DNA from: Martelella limonii
Lineage (GTDB): Bacteria > Pseudomonadota > Alphaproteobacteria > Rhizobiales > Rhizobiaceae
DNA length: 64,000 nucleotides
Assembly (NCBI RefSeq): GCF_013344475.1
Contig: NZ_JABUOU010000001.1
Span: 372,001-436,000 of the forward strand
Direction: 5' to 3'
This document shows, piece after piece, positions 49,563 through 57,915 of this stretch (the first letter of the stretch is position 1; each line of letters starts with the position of its first letter). A program made the position numbers and the translations under genes. Below the pieces are notes generated by a model, which saw nothing but the letters and a program-made list of their open reading frames with translations, was not told where the DNA came from and did not search any database.

Positions 49563-50444
49563 TCAGAACGCGTTCAGATTTTCCTTAAAGAAGGTCTCGA
49601 GCGGCTTGGGCCGGCGGCCGGTCAGCGTCTCGAAATCGTCATTGACGACATCGAACCTGCCGGTCCTGACGTTGTCATCGGAACTCACCAGCATATCGAC
49701 CAGGAAGGGCGGCAGGCCGAAACCTTCGAGCGTGGTCCGCAGGGTTTCACTGTCGACGTGCTGGACGGCGAGCGGTTTACCCGAAGCCTTGCGGGCAAGC
49801 GCTGCGACATCCTCGATCGTGTGACCATGCACGCCGACCAGCGTGTAGGTCTTGCTGCCGGCGTCGTCCGCCATGAGTGCTGCAGCAAGCGCGCGGGCGC
49901 AGTCGTCATGGGCAATGTAGTTGAGCTTGCCATCACCGGCAGCCGACATCATCACGCCGTGGGAAAGTGCATCCGGCAGGCTCTGCAGCAGGTTTTCCTG
50001 ATACCAGGCATTGCGCAGGATCGTGTAGGACAGGCCGCTTGCCTTGATCGCCTCTTCGGTGCCGAGATGATCACCGGCAAAGCTGATCAGCGAACCGTCC
50101 GCGCCCACAAGCGAGGTATAGACGATGTGACCGGCGCCTGCGGCTTTTGCTGCGTTGACGGCTGCGCTGTGCTGGGCCAGGCGGTCGGTTGAGGGATCAA
50201 GCGCGTCGGTCGAGATGATGGCGACACGGTCAGCGCCGGCAAAGGCTTCGGCAAGGCTGTCCGGCTGGTTGAAATCGGCCTGCCGGACGATCACGCCCTT
50301 CTCGGCAAGGTCAGAGAGCCTGGAGACGTCGCGGGTGGTGGCAATGATCTCCGCGGCGGGCTTTCCGGCTTCGAGAAGGAACTCGATGGTCTTGCGGCCG
50401 AGCTTGCCCGATGCGCCGGTGACGAGGACAGTGTTATGGTTCAT
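49563..50444 (-). CDS. NmrA-type NAD(P)H-binding oxidoreductase (QOR2-like)
   Basis: A 293-residue atypical short-chain dehydrogenase of the NmrA/QOR2 (YtfG) type. The dinucleotide-binding loop is VTGASGKLG at residues 8-16, followed by IATTRDVSRL and DFNQPDSLAEAFAGADRVAI. It lacks the classic YxxxK pair, as NmrA/QOR2 relatives do. E. coli YtfG reduces quinones and lies divergent from an HxlR regulator, exactly as here. ATG 50444 begins at MNHNTVLVTGASG; ATG 50459 is an alternative. Confidence 0.88.
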   Translation of the reverse strand: MNHNTVLVTGASGKLGRKTIEFLLEAGKPAAEIIATTRDVSRLSDLAEKGVIVRQADFNQPDSLAEAFAGADRVAIISTDALDPSTDRLAQHSAAVNAAKAAGAGHIVYTSLVGADGSLISFAGDHLGTEEAIKASGLSYTILRNAWYQENLLQSLPDALSHGVMMSAAGDGKLNYIAHDDCARALAAALMADDAGSKTYTLVGVHGHTIEDVAALARKASGKPLAVQHVDSETLRTTLEGFGLPPFLVDMLVSSDDNVRTGRFDVVNDDFETLTGRRPKPLETFFKENLNAF

Positions 50445-50514
50445 GTTTTTTTCTTTCATGGAAATCTGTTTGGCGTCTCGCAATGACACTTCGATCTGCA
50501 GGGAGGTCAGTCGA

Positions 50515-50531
50515 AGTCTCAAAAAGAGACT
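50515..50531. promoter_or_regulatory. Palindrome 1 in oxidoreductase-HxlR gap
   Basis: AGTCTC (50515-50520), AAAAA, GAGACT (50526-50531): a 6-base inverted repeat about 70 bases upstream of the oxidoreductase start. It is a candidate operator for the divergent HxlR regulator. Confidence 0.35.
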
Positions 50532-50579
50532 ATGTTTCATTTAGTGTCTTTGATATCCGTGTAAAGAAGGCACCAATTT

Positions 50580-50592
50580 GTAACCGGGTTAC
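50580..50592. promoter_or_regulatory. Palindrome 2, just upstream of hxlR-type gene
   Basis: GTAACC-G-GGTTAC, a perfect 6-base inverted repeat, ends 23 bases before the regulator's ATG. It is a good candidate for autoregulation by the HxlR protein. Confidence 0.45.
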
Positions 50593-50615
50593 AGCCGTGT
50601 GCGCAGGAGTTTGAA

Positions 50616-51038
50616 ATGGAAGCTGGGTTTCCGGTCTGGGCAAAAGATGAACTGGCACGCAAGATGGCCGAGACGGGCGCCGATGGCTGCCCGGTCCGCG
50701 ATGTCTTGAGCCAGGTTTCAGGCAAGTGGAGCACGCTCCTGATGATGGCGTTGTCGGGCGGCGCCTTGCGCTTTGCCGAACTGAAGCGCGTCACACCGGA
50801 TATCTCCCAGAGGATGCTGACGAAGACTTTGCGGGATCTGCAGCGCGACGGCTTCATTACCAGGACCGTATTCCCGAGCAAGCCGCCGAAGGTGGTCTAC
50901 GAACTGACCGATACCGGACGTTCGTTTCTGGTGCCGTTTTCTGCGCTGGTGCAATGGTCGCTCGATTATCACGAGATCATTCGCGCGTCGCGCCGGGATT
51001 TTGACGAGGATTCTGATTTGGGGGAAGAGGATGCCTGA
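50616..51038 (+). CDS. HxlR family transcriptional regulator
   Basis: A 140-residue winged-helix regulator. [20 protein letters not shown] is the HxlR signature, with C25 at the position used for redox sensing in several relatives; [20 protein letters not shown] is the recognition helix, and [13 protein letters not shown] the wing. It is divergent from the QOR2-like gene with 171 bases between, a common pairing in which the regulator responds to electrophiles or quinones. AGGAG precedes ATG 50616. Confidence 0.92.
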   Translation: MEAGFPVWAKDELARKMAETGADGCPVRDVLSQVSGKWSTLLMMALSGGALRFAELKRVTPDISQRMLTKTLRDLQRDGFITRTVFPSKPPKVVYELTDTGRSFLVPFSALVQWSLDYHEIIRASRRDFDEDSDLGEEDA

Positions 51039-51044
51039 ACGACA

Positions 51045-51078
51045 AACACCCCGGCGCAGGGGGCAAAGCCGGGGTGTT
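51045..51078 (+). terminator. Hairpin after the HxlR gene
   Basis: AACACCCCGGC (51045-51055) pairs perfectly with GCCGGGGTGTT (51068-51078), 11 bp with a 12-base loop, 6 bases after the stop codon. T-richness after it is weak. Confidence 0.65.
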
Positions 51079-51279
51079 CGTTGGGGGTCATCTCATTTTT
51101 ATAAGCACGAAACGTCGCTGACGTCCGCTTAGTTCCAATATATGGTTAAATTTTAGTAGATTTTAAGGCCCTTGCCAAATCCGACCGTGCAGCATGGTTA
51201 ACAGGGCGGCACAGGAATGCCGCCGCGTGTACAGGAAACATGCTCCTTAGGCGTTTTCAGCGAGGGATGATCCGAAGGC

Positions 51280-51861
51280 TCAGAAGTTCCGGCTGATGCC
51301 GAGGCCGCCATAGGTCAAGCCGCTGTTGGGCTTGGCAAGATCGGCGTTCGAGGAGTGGCGGACGGTGGCCGTCAGGCTCCAGTTTTCGTCAAGATCGACG
51401 CCGAGCGCCAGATATTCGTGGAACAGGAGGTGGGAGCCGACGCCAGGGCCGCGGCCACCCTCATCGAGGTCGCCATTGGTCAAGGCGCCGCCGAAGCCGA
51501 TATCGGCGAATGTCCGGTCGATGAGTGAAAATTTCCAGCTCGCGCCCGCCATCAACTGCGAGGCTTCGTCATCGGTCGAGATGCTGGCGCTGAGGAAGAA
51601 GCGCGGGTGGAAAAACTTGTCGAAGCCTTCGCGTCCCTCGCTGTGAAGCGGATCGAAGAACAGGCTCGGGATGATGAAAACGCCGCTTTCAAAGTCCGAT
51701 TTCGCGCCGAGAGAGGCGGCGATCTCAAACCGGGCCTCATCGAAAATACTCTCATGTGCAGCGGTGGGAGGGGTGTCTGCGTCGGCGGCAAGGGCGGATG
51801 TCGCAGAAACCATCAAGACTGCTGCGACCGCAGCCGGCGTCGAGAACGCTTTCATTTTCAT
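51280..51861 (-). CDS. PagL-like acyloxyacyl hydrolase (lipid A 3-O-deacylase family)
   Basis: A 193-residue outer-membrane beta-barrel protein. The signal peptide ends at TSALAADA (about residue 26), and the C-terminus ends in GLGISRNF with the terminal phenylalanine typical of barrel proteins. The PagL motif is HSSNADL at 169-175, giving the H-x-S pair H169/S171. PagL removes the 3-O acyl chain of lipid A. The catalytic acid of Pseudomonas PagL lies 14 residues after the histidine; here that position is T183, so activity is uncertain. It follows purQ after a 107-base gap with its own promoter-like sequence. Confidence 0.75.
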   Translation of the reverse strand: MKMKAFSTPAAVAAVLMVSATSALAADADTPPTAAHESIFDEARFEIAASLGAKSDFESGVFIIPSLFFDPLHSEGREGFDKFFHPRFFLSASISTDDEASQLMAGASWKFSLIDRTFADIGFGGALTNGDLDEGGRGPGVGSHLLFHEYLALGVDLDENWSLTATVRHSSNADLAKPNSGLTYGGLGISRNF

Positions 51862-51921
51862 ATGGTAGGCCTGTTCGAATCAATTCGGTAACCATAATGC
51901 GTCAAAGCACATTTTTGCCGC

Positions 51922-51950
51922 ATTACGTCCCAACTTTGATCTCAGGTCAA
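51922..51950 (-). promoter_or_regulatory. Candidate promoter of the PagL-like gene
   Basis: On the minus strand TTGACC (51950-51945) and CGTAAT (51927-51922) are separated by 17 bases, about 60 bases upstream of the start codon. The fit to a housekeeping promoter is moderate. Confidence 0.4.
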
Positions 51951-51968
51951 GCCGTCGCTAATTTAAAC

Positions 51969-52643
51969 TCAGGCAGGCTCGATCACGCCGAGCGCGGCTT
52001 CGAAAAGCCTGCGGCCATCAGTGCCGCCGTGGGCCGGCTCGATGAGGTTTTCCGGGTGAGGCATCATGCCGAGCACATTCCCGGCCTCGTTGACCAGACC
52101 CGCAATATCATTGACGGACCCATTCGGATTGGTGCCTTCCGCATAGCGGAACACGACCTGGCCGCGGTCTTCAATGGCCGCCAGCTCATCGGCTTCTGCA
52201 AAATAGTTGCCGTCGTGATGGGCGACCGGGCAGCGGATGATCTCATCCTGCCGATAGCTGTTCGTGAAGGCCGTGCGGTTGTTTGCGACAGAAAGCCGCA
52301 CTTCGCGGCACACGAACTTCAACGAGGCATTGCGCATCAGCGCGCCGGGAAGAAGTCCGGCTTCGACCAGAATCTGGAAACCGTTGCAGACGCCGATCAC
52401 GCGAACGCCTTGGCGCGCCTTTTCGGCCACCGCGCGCATCACCGGCATCCGGGCGGCGATGGCGCCGCAGCGCAGGTAGTCGCCATAGGAGAAACCGCCC
52501 GGGATGACGATCAGGTCGACATCGGGAAGTTCCGTTTCGGTCTGCCAGACGGTGACCGGATCGTGGCCGGAAATCTGGCTGAGCGCTGCGAACATGTCGC
52601 GGTCGCGATTGAGGCCCGGAAGCTGGATGAGCGCGGATTTCAT
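51969..52643 (-). CDS. purQ: Phosphoribosylformylglycinamidine synthase subunit PurQ
   Basis: A 224-residue class I glutamine amidotransferase subunit that supplies ammonia to PurL in step 4 of purine synthesis. The catalytic cysteine is C86 in GVCNGFQIL, with H196 and E198 in [11 protein letters not shown] 52643 gives [14 protein letters not shown], the usual start. It lies 11 bases after purS. The large subunit purL is not next to it in this window. Confidence 0.97.
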   Translation of the reverse strand: MKSALIQLPGLNRDRDMFAALSQISGHDPVTVWQTETELPDVDLIVIPGGFSYGDYLRCGAIAARMPVMRAVAEKARQGVRVIGVCNGFQILVEAGLLPGALMRNASLKFVCREVRLSVANNRTAFTNSYRQDEIIRCPVAHHDGNYFAEADELAAIEDRGQVVFRYAEGTNPNGSVNDIAGLVNEAGNVLGMMPHPENLIEPAHGGTDGRRLFEAALGVIEPA

Positions 52644-52654
52644 GGCAGGTCCGA

Positions 52655-52897
52655 TCAGTTCAGTTCGACGGCGTAGTTTTCGATCACCATGTTGGCCAGA
52701 AGCTTTTCGCACATGGCGGCAACGTCGGCTTCGGCCTTGGCGCGATCGTCGGTATCGAGCACGAGGTCGAACACCTTGCCCTGACGGGCGCCAGCAAGGC
52801 CTTCGAAGCCCAGACCATGAAGGGCGCCTTCGATGGCCTTTCCCTGCGGATCGAGAACGCCGTTTTTCAAGGTGACGATGACGCGGGCATTGATCAC
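52655..52897 (-). CDS. purS: Phosphoribosylformylglycinamidine synthase subunit PurS
   Basis: An 80-residue PurS, the small bridging subunit of the three-part FGAM synthase (PurL-PurQ-PurS) found in many bacteria in place of the fused E. coli enzyme. [20 protein letters not shown] with [10 protein letters not shown] is diagnostic. It lies between purC (30 bases upstream) and purQ (11 bases downstream). Confidence 0.96.
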   Translation of the reverse strand: MINARVIVTLKNGVLDPQGKAIEGALHGLGFEGLAGARQGKVFDLVLDTDDRAKAEADVAAMCEKLLANMVIENYAVELN

Positions 52898-52927
52898 TGG
52901 CTTAACCTCAATTTCTCTTTGTCTTTG

Positions 52928-53689
52928 CTATTTCACGAGCACGGGACCGGCGGCACGCGTCGGTTCGTTTTCGTTCATGATGCCGAGCCGGCGGGCGACT
53001 TCGGAATAGGCGCTGACCGACGTGCCATCCGCGCCCTCGACGCGGGAGTCGAGCCGCTGGCGCGTTGCGAGATCCATCAACCGGCAGCTGTCGGGAGAGA
53101 TCTCGTCGGCAAGAATGATGCGCATCATGTCGCCTTCGAACAGGCGGCCGCACTCGATCTTGAAATCGACGAGCTGCATGCCCGCTCCGAGAAAAAGCCC
53201 GGACAGGAAGTCGTTGATGCGGATCGCAAGCGCCATCATGTCATCGAGTTCGGGCGGCGAGGCCCAGCCGAACGCGGTGATGTGTTCTTCGGTCACCAGC
53301 GGATTGTTGAGCTCGTCGGAGTTCAGGCTGAATTCGACGATGGAACGCGGCAGCGGCACGCCTTCCTCGATCCCGAGGCGGCGCGAGAGCGAACCGGCTG
53401 CGACATTGCGGACCGTCACGATCAGCGGGATCATCTCGACTTCGCGGACCAGCTGTTCGCGCATGTTGAGGCGGCGGATGAAATGCGTGGGAATCCCGAT
53501 CGCGTTCAGATGTCCAAAGACATACTCGGAGATGCGATTGTTCAGGACACCTTTTCCGTCGATCACGTCGGCGCCTGCACCCGGCTCGGTGCTGGCATCG
53601 TCCTTGAAGAACTGGATCAGGGTTCCGGGCTCGGGGCCTTCGTAAAGGACTTTTCCCTTGCCTTCATACACCCGGCGGCGACGGCTCAT
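52928..53689 (-). CDS. purC: SAICAR synthetase
   Basis: A 253-residue PurC, which joins aspartate to CAIR to make SAICAR with [22 protein letters not shown] is the N-terminal motif, [17 protein letters not shown] the substrate-binding segment, and [10 protein letters not shown] with [12 protein letters not shown] the metal/nucleotide region. It starts at ATG 53689; an upstream in-frame start adds nine residues. It opens purC-purS-purQ and is divergent from the zeta subunit gene. Confidence 0.97.
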   Translation of the reverse strand: MSRRRRVYEGKGKVLYEGPEPGTLIQFFKDDASTEPGAGADVIDGKGVLNNRISEYVFGHLNAIGIPTHFIRRLNMREQLVREVEMIPLIVTVRNVAAGSLSRRLGIEEGVPLPRSIVEFSLNSDELNNPLVTEEHITAFGWASPPELDDMMALAIRINDFLSGLFLGAGMQLVDFKIECGRLFEGDMMRIILADEISPDSCRLMDLATRQRLDSRVEGADGTSVSAYSEVARRLGIMNENEPTRAAGPVLVK

Positions 53690-53938
53690 AACTGTCTCGT
53701 ATACGTTGGCGCGCAATAAGAGAGCGCGCAGATATCTTCTCTTTCGCTCGAATAGCGAGTTTGCGCCGCTTTCTCAATCAAAACCACGCGTTTTTCAAGG
53801 CAATTGCGGTTTTGCACGTTTTGCTGGCCGCAAATCGATAAGGAAAGTGGATTTTGGCAGGAAACGACCCTTCTGATCTTCCATATTGCAAAAGCAATGA
53901 CCATTTTGGTGGAATGTAGAACCCAAAGGGAGGTTGAA

Positions 53939-54259
53939 ATGGCAGACCGAATCTTTTCCGATCGCGGCAAGGCACACGAGGCGGCTTTCAGCGCCGGGCA
54001 TGATGCGCAGTTCCGCCTCACAGCGCGGCGCAATCGCCTGGCTGCCAATTGGGCGGCGGGTCTGATCGGGCGTGACGGCGATGCCGATTACATCAGGGAA
54101 GTGATGGCCAGCGACTTCATCGAAGCAGGCGACGCCGATTTGATCGGCAAGCTGATGGATGATTTCCGCGCGGCCGGCGTCGATATGGACGAGGCAACCA
54201 TCCGGGCAAAGCTTCAGCAGTTCCACCTTGAGGCGGCGCAGGCGCCGGAAGCAGGCTGA
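53939..54259 (+). CDS. F1F0 ATPase inhibitor zeta subunit (DUF1476)
   Basis: A 106-residue DUF1476 protein. In Paracoccus this zeta subunit inhibits ATP hydrolysis by the F1 motor through its N-terminal region. FSDRGKAHEAAFSAGHDAQF followed by RLTARRNRLAANWAA is the family core. GGGAGG at 53928-53933 precedes the ATG. It is divergent from purC (249-base gap), a common rhizobial arrangement, and runs almost into the convergent moeA gene (6 bases between stops). Confidence 0.92.
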   Translation: MADRIFSDRGKAHEAAFSAGHDAQFRLTARRNRLAANWAAGLIGRDGDADYIREVMASDFIEAGDADLIGKLMDDFRAAGVDMDEATIRAKLQQFHLEAAQAPEAG

Positions 54260-54265
54260 GCCGTC

Positions 54266-55471
54266 TCAGCCAAGCAGCATGATCGCAACCGGCTCGCCCG
54301 CCTCTGCAGCTTCTGCGTGGGGCGGGCGAACGATCAGGCAATCGGCTTCAGCAAGCGTCACCTGAAGAGAGGAATCCTGGCTCTCGAAGGTCTCCGCGCG
54401 GCCATCGGCGCTCAGGCGGGCGCGCATGTAATGCTGGCGCGGTCCGTTGGCCTCGAGAGCATGTCCTGCAATCGCTTGTCTCTGCCTTTCCCGCGCCTTG
54501 AGGCCGCCGATCCTGCGGATCAGCGGTTCTGCAAAAAGCAGCGCGCAGACGAAGCTTGAGGCAGGGTTTCCGGGAAGACCGAGGACCTGCATCTCGTCCA
54601 GACGTCCGACCATCAGCGGCTTTCCCGGACGCATCGCCACCTTCCAGAAGTCAAGCGCCATGCCCAAGCCCGAAAGCGTGGGCTGGATCAGGTCGTGGTC
54701 GCCGACCGAGGCGCCGCCGATCGTGATCAGAATATCGGCGTCTGCGCGCCGTGCCCGTTCGACGGCATCTTGGATGTCTTCTTCACGGTCGCGGGCAATG
54801 CCGAGATCGATCGTCTCGGCGCCATTGGCCCGGGCAAGCGCGAGAATGGCGATGTTGCCGGAGGCGGAGATCTGGCCGGGTCCGGGAAGCGTCCCGGGTG
54901 ATACCAGCTCGTTGCCGGTGGCAAGGATCGCGACGCGCGGGCGGCGCAGCACACGGACATGGCCATGGCCGCAGGCCGCGGCAACGGACAGCGCGCGCGC
55001 ATCGAGCGTCCTGCCGCGTTTCAGAAGCACGTCGCCTGCCTTGAAGTCCTGGCCCGCCTTGCGGATATTGGCCCCAGCTTCCGGCGCTGTTGCGATGAAC
55101 ACCCGACGGTCGCCGCGCGTCTCGGTATTTTCCTGCATCACCACGCTGTCGGCGCCTTCGGGAACCGGCGCGCCGGTGAAGATCCGCATCGCGGTTCCAG
55201 GCGTGACGGCAATATCCGGCATGGCGCCTGCCGCCACTTCGCCGACAAGCGAAAGCTCTGCACCATGAGGCCCGATATCGGCCGCGCGCACCGCATAACC
55301 ATCCATGGCGGAGGCGGAGAAGGGCGGCTGGGTGATGCGCGAGACGATGTCTTCGGCCAGGACGCGGCCATCTGCCTCGTCAAGCGGCGCGCTCTCGACA
55401 GCGCTTGCCGTGCGGGCATGCGACAGGAGGATCTCGCGCGCCTCTTCCACGGACAGCAGCGGGGTTGCCAT
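54266..55471 (-). CDS. moeA: Molybdopterin molybdenumtransferase
   Basis: A 401-residue MoeA, which inserts molybdate into adenylated molybdopterin. The N-terminal PPFSASAMDGYAVRAADIG, IFTGAPVPEGADSVV, and the MoCF domain LATGNELVSPG and ITIGGASVGDHDL are all family motifs, as is LPGNPASSFVCALLF. ATG 55471 is chosen; the frame extends 36 codons into moaC. One base separates it from the moaC stop. Confidence 0.96.
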   Translation of the reverse strand: MATPLLSVEEAREILLSHARTASAVESAPLDEADGRVLAEDIVSRITQPPFSASAMDGYAVRAADIGPHGAELSLVGEVAAGAMPDIAVTPGTAMRIFTGAPVPEGADSVVMQENTETRGDRRVFIATAPEAGANIRKAGQDFKAGDVLLKRGRTLDARALSVAAACGHGHVRVLRRPRVAILATGNELVSPGTLPGPGQISASGNIAILALARANGAETIDLGIARDREEDIQDAVERARRADADILITIGGASVGDHDLIQPTLSGLGMALDFWKVAMRPGKPLMVGRLDEMQVLGLPGNPASSFVCALLFAEPLIRRIGGLKARERQRQAIAGHALEANGPRQHYMRARLSADGRAETFESQDSSLQVTLAEADCLIVRPPHAEAAEAGEPVAIMLLG

Positions 55472-55472
55472 C

Positions 55473-55970
55473 TCAGTCTTCCTTGCTGCGCCTGAATTCG
55501 CCGCTCTTGCCGCCGGACTTCTCGACAAGACGGATCGCGCCGATTTCCATATCGCGATCTGCTGCCTTCGCCATGTCATAGATCGTCAGGCAGGCGACCG
55601 ACACGGCGGTCAGCGCCTCCATTTCGACACCGGTCTTGCCGGTCAGCGCAGCCGTCGCCTGAACCCTGAGGCCCGGAAGGGCGTGATCTGCAGCGATGTC
55701 GACCTTGACCTTCGTCAGCATCAGGGGGTGGCAGAGCGGAATGAGGTTCGACGTCTGCTTGGCGCCCATGATGCCGGCAATGCGGGCCACTGCAATCACA
55801 TCGCCTTTCTTCGCGTTGCCGCTTTCGATCAGCGCCAGCGTTTCCGGCTTCATGCGGACATAGCCTTCGGCGGTGGCCGTGCGGTCAGTTTCGGCCTTGG
55901 CGCCGACATCCACCATCCGCGCCTCTCCGGCCTCGTCGATATGGGTCAGGCGATCGGGCTTGTCCGTCAT
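55473..55970 (-). CDS. moaC: Cyclic pyranopterin monophosphate synthase
   Basis: A 165-residue MoaC, the second enzyme of molybdenum cofactor synthesis, acting after Moa[17 protein letters not shown] is the substrate-binding motif, [20 protein letters not shown] the central strand-helix, and [20 protein letters not shown] the C-terminal site. It overlaps trpC by 4 bases and adjoins moeA. The trp-moa linkage is a known rhizobial order without a metabolic link. Confidence 0.97.
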   Translation of the reverse strand: MTDKPDRLTHIDEAGEARMVDVGAKAETDRTATAEGYVRMKPETLALIESGNAKKGDVIAVARIAGIMGAKQTSNLIPLCHPLMLTKVKVDIAADHALPGLRVQATAALTGKTGVEMEALTAVSVACLTIYDMAKAADRDMEIGAIRLVEKSGGKSGEFRRSKED

Positions 55971-56776
55971 CGGTTCGCCGCTGCCTCGCCGTTCAGAAGC
56001 ATGCGGGTGGCGGCAGTGATATCGTCCTTGCGCATCAGGCTTTCGCCGACCAGGAAGGTCGAAATTCCGGCGCGTTGAAGCCGCAGGCAGTCCTCATGCA
56101 CGAAAATGCCGCTCTCGCCGACGATCAGCCGGTCGTCGGGGATCATCGGCACAATCCGCTCGCTGTTCTCCAGCGAAACCTCGAATGTGCGCAGATTGCG
56201 GTTGTTGATGCCGAGGAGGGGCGAGGAGAGCTTGAGCGCCCGTTCGCATTCGGTTTCGTCATGCACCTCGATCAGCGCATCCATGCCGAGTTCGAAGGCG
56301 GTATCTTCCAGCAGCCGCGCCTCGTCATCGCTAAGGCTTGCCATGATGATCAGGATGCAATCTGCCCCCCAGGCCCGGGCCTCATAGACCTGATAGGGCT
56401 CGAACATGAAATCCTTGCGCAGCGCCGGAAGGGCGCAGGCGGCCTTGGCTTCAGCCAGATATTCCGGTGCGCCCTGAAAGCTCGGCGTATCGGTCAGCAC
56501 GGAAAGGCAGGCAGCACCGCCTTCTTCATAGGCCTTCGCAAAGGCCGGCGGGTCGAAGTCCGGCCGGATCAGGCCTTTGGAGGGGCTTGCCTTCTTGATC
56601 TCGGCAATCAGGCCGAAACGGCCTTCATCCTTCCGGTCGAAGAGCGCCTTGGCGAAGCCGCGCGGCTTGTCGGTGTCTTCGATCCTTGCGCGCAGGTCCG
56701 CGAGCGATACCTTCGCCTTCGCCGCAGCGATTTCCTCGCGCTTATAGGCTTCGATCTTCGTCAGAATGTCGCTCAT
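55967..56776 (-). CDS. trpC: Indole-3-glycerol phosphate synthase
   Basis: A 269-residue TIM-barrel enzyme that cyclises CdRP to indole-3-glycerol phosphate in tryptophan synthesis. [20 protein letters not shown] holds the first catalytic lysine and phosphate site, with [20 protein letters not shown] and [14 protein letters not shown] further on. It is single-function (not fused to trpF). It overlaps both trpD and moaC by 4 bases. Confidence 0.97.
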   Translation of the reverse strand: MSDILTKIEAYKREEIAAAKAKVSLADLRARIEDTDKPRGFAKALFDRKDEGRFGLIAEIKKASPSKGLIRPDFDPPAFAKAYEEGGAACLSVLTDTPSFQGAPEYLAEAKAACALPALRKDFMFEPYQVYEARAWGADCILIIMASLSDDEARLLEDTAFELGMDALIEVHDETECERALKLSSPLLGINNRNLRTFEVSLENSERIVPMIPDDRLIVGESGIFVHEDCLRLQRAGISTFLVGESLMRKDDITAATRMLLNGEAAANR

Positions 56777-57807
56777 GCCCGTGATCCGTTGTCTGGCTTT
56801 CGGTTGGAGGCGGCGACCAGCCTGTCCAGCGCCACGGCGGCCCTGCCGCTTTCAAGCGCCTCGGTGGCGATCGCCATCCCGTCGGAGAGCGTGTCAGCCT
56901 TGCCTGCAACCACGAGGGCTGCGGCTGCGTTGCACAGCGCGATGTCGCGATAGGCGTTCTTCTCGCCGGAAAGCACCTTGCGCAAAGCCGCGGCATTGAC
57001 CTTGCCGTCACCGCCGCGCAACGCGTCGAGATTGACCTTGGCAACGCCGAAATCGGAGGGCGACAGCGAGAATTCCCGAACCTTGCCATCGGCAAGCTCG
57101 GCCACCATCGTCTCGCCGGTGGTGGTGATCTCGTCGAGGCCCTGGCCGTGGACGACCCAGACCTTTTCGGAGCCGAGATCGCGCAGCACCTCTGCAAGCG
57201 GGCGCACCCATTCGGGTGAAAACACGCCAAGGAGCTGGCGGCGGACACCGGCCGGATTGGCAAGCGGGCCGAGCAGGTTGAAGATCGTGCGGGTGCCGAG
57301 CTCGACCCTGGAAGGGCCGACATGACGCATCGCCGCATGGTGTTTCTGGGCAAACATGAAGCCGATGCCGGCTTCTTCGAGGCAGGCTTCGATGACGTCT
57401 GGCGTAATGTCGAGTTCGACCCCGAGTTCGGAAAGGCTGTCGGCGGTGCCGGAGCGGGAGCTGAGCGCCCGGTTGCCGTGCTTTGCCACGGTCACGCCGG
57501 CGCCCGCCGTGATGATTGCCGCAAGGGTGGAGATGTTATAGGTGCCGGCGCCATCGCCGCCGGTGCCGACGATATCGATCGCGCCTGCCGGCGCGTTCAC
57601 CGGCGTCATCTTGGCGCGCATGGTGGAAACCGCCCCGACGATCTCGTCCACTGTTTCGCCCTTGACGCGCAGCGCCATCAGGAACCCGCCGATCTGGGAT
57701 GGGGTCGCTTCGCCCGACATCAGCAGATCGAAGGCCTGTCGCGCCTCGTCGCGGCTCAGCGAATTGCCGCCGGCGATCTTGGCAATGTAGGGCTTCAACT
57801 CGAACAT
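56773..57807 (-). CDS. trpD: Anthranilate phosphoribosyltransferase
   Basis: A 344-residue TrpD, which adds phosphoribose from PRPP to anthranilate. [14 protein letters not shown] is the PRPP site, [16 protein letters not shown] the anthranilate/PRPP loop, and [20 protein letters not shown] the substrate channel. ATG 57807 with AGGAG upstream is preferred; an earlier in-frame ATG adds 17 residues. It follows the ppiD-like gene by 108 bases. Confidence 0.97.
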   Translation of the reverse strand: MFELKPYIAKIAGGNSLSRDEARQAFDLLMSGEATPSQIGGFLMALRVKGETVDEIVGAVSTMRAKMTPVNAPAGAIDIVGTGGDGAGTYNISTLAAIITAGAGVTVAKHGNRALSSRSGTADSLSELGVELDITPDVIEACLEEAGIGFMFAQKHHAAMRHVGPSRVELGTRTIFNLLGPLANPAGVRRQLLGVFSPEWVRPLAEVLRDLGSEKVWVVHGQGLDEITTTGETMVAELADGKVREFSLSPSDFGVAKVNLDALRGGDGKVNAAALRKVLSGEKNAYRDIALCNAAAALVVAGKADTLSDGMAIATEALESGRAAVALDRLVAASNRKPDNGSRA

Positions 57808-57915
57808 GGTTTGCTCCTGCTGTCGGATGCGGCGGTCGGGCGGAAGATGCTCGCTCATTATTCAAGCCCACCTCATGCGCGCCCGATGGCTTGCACCAGG
57901 CGCGCCCGCGGCGCT

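Noticed and set aside
51140-51210. TTAA-rich stretch between hxlR-type and PagL-like genes as a CtrA box
   Set aside because: No pair has the 7-base spacing.
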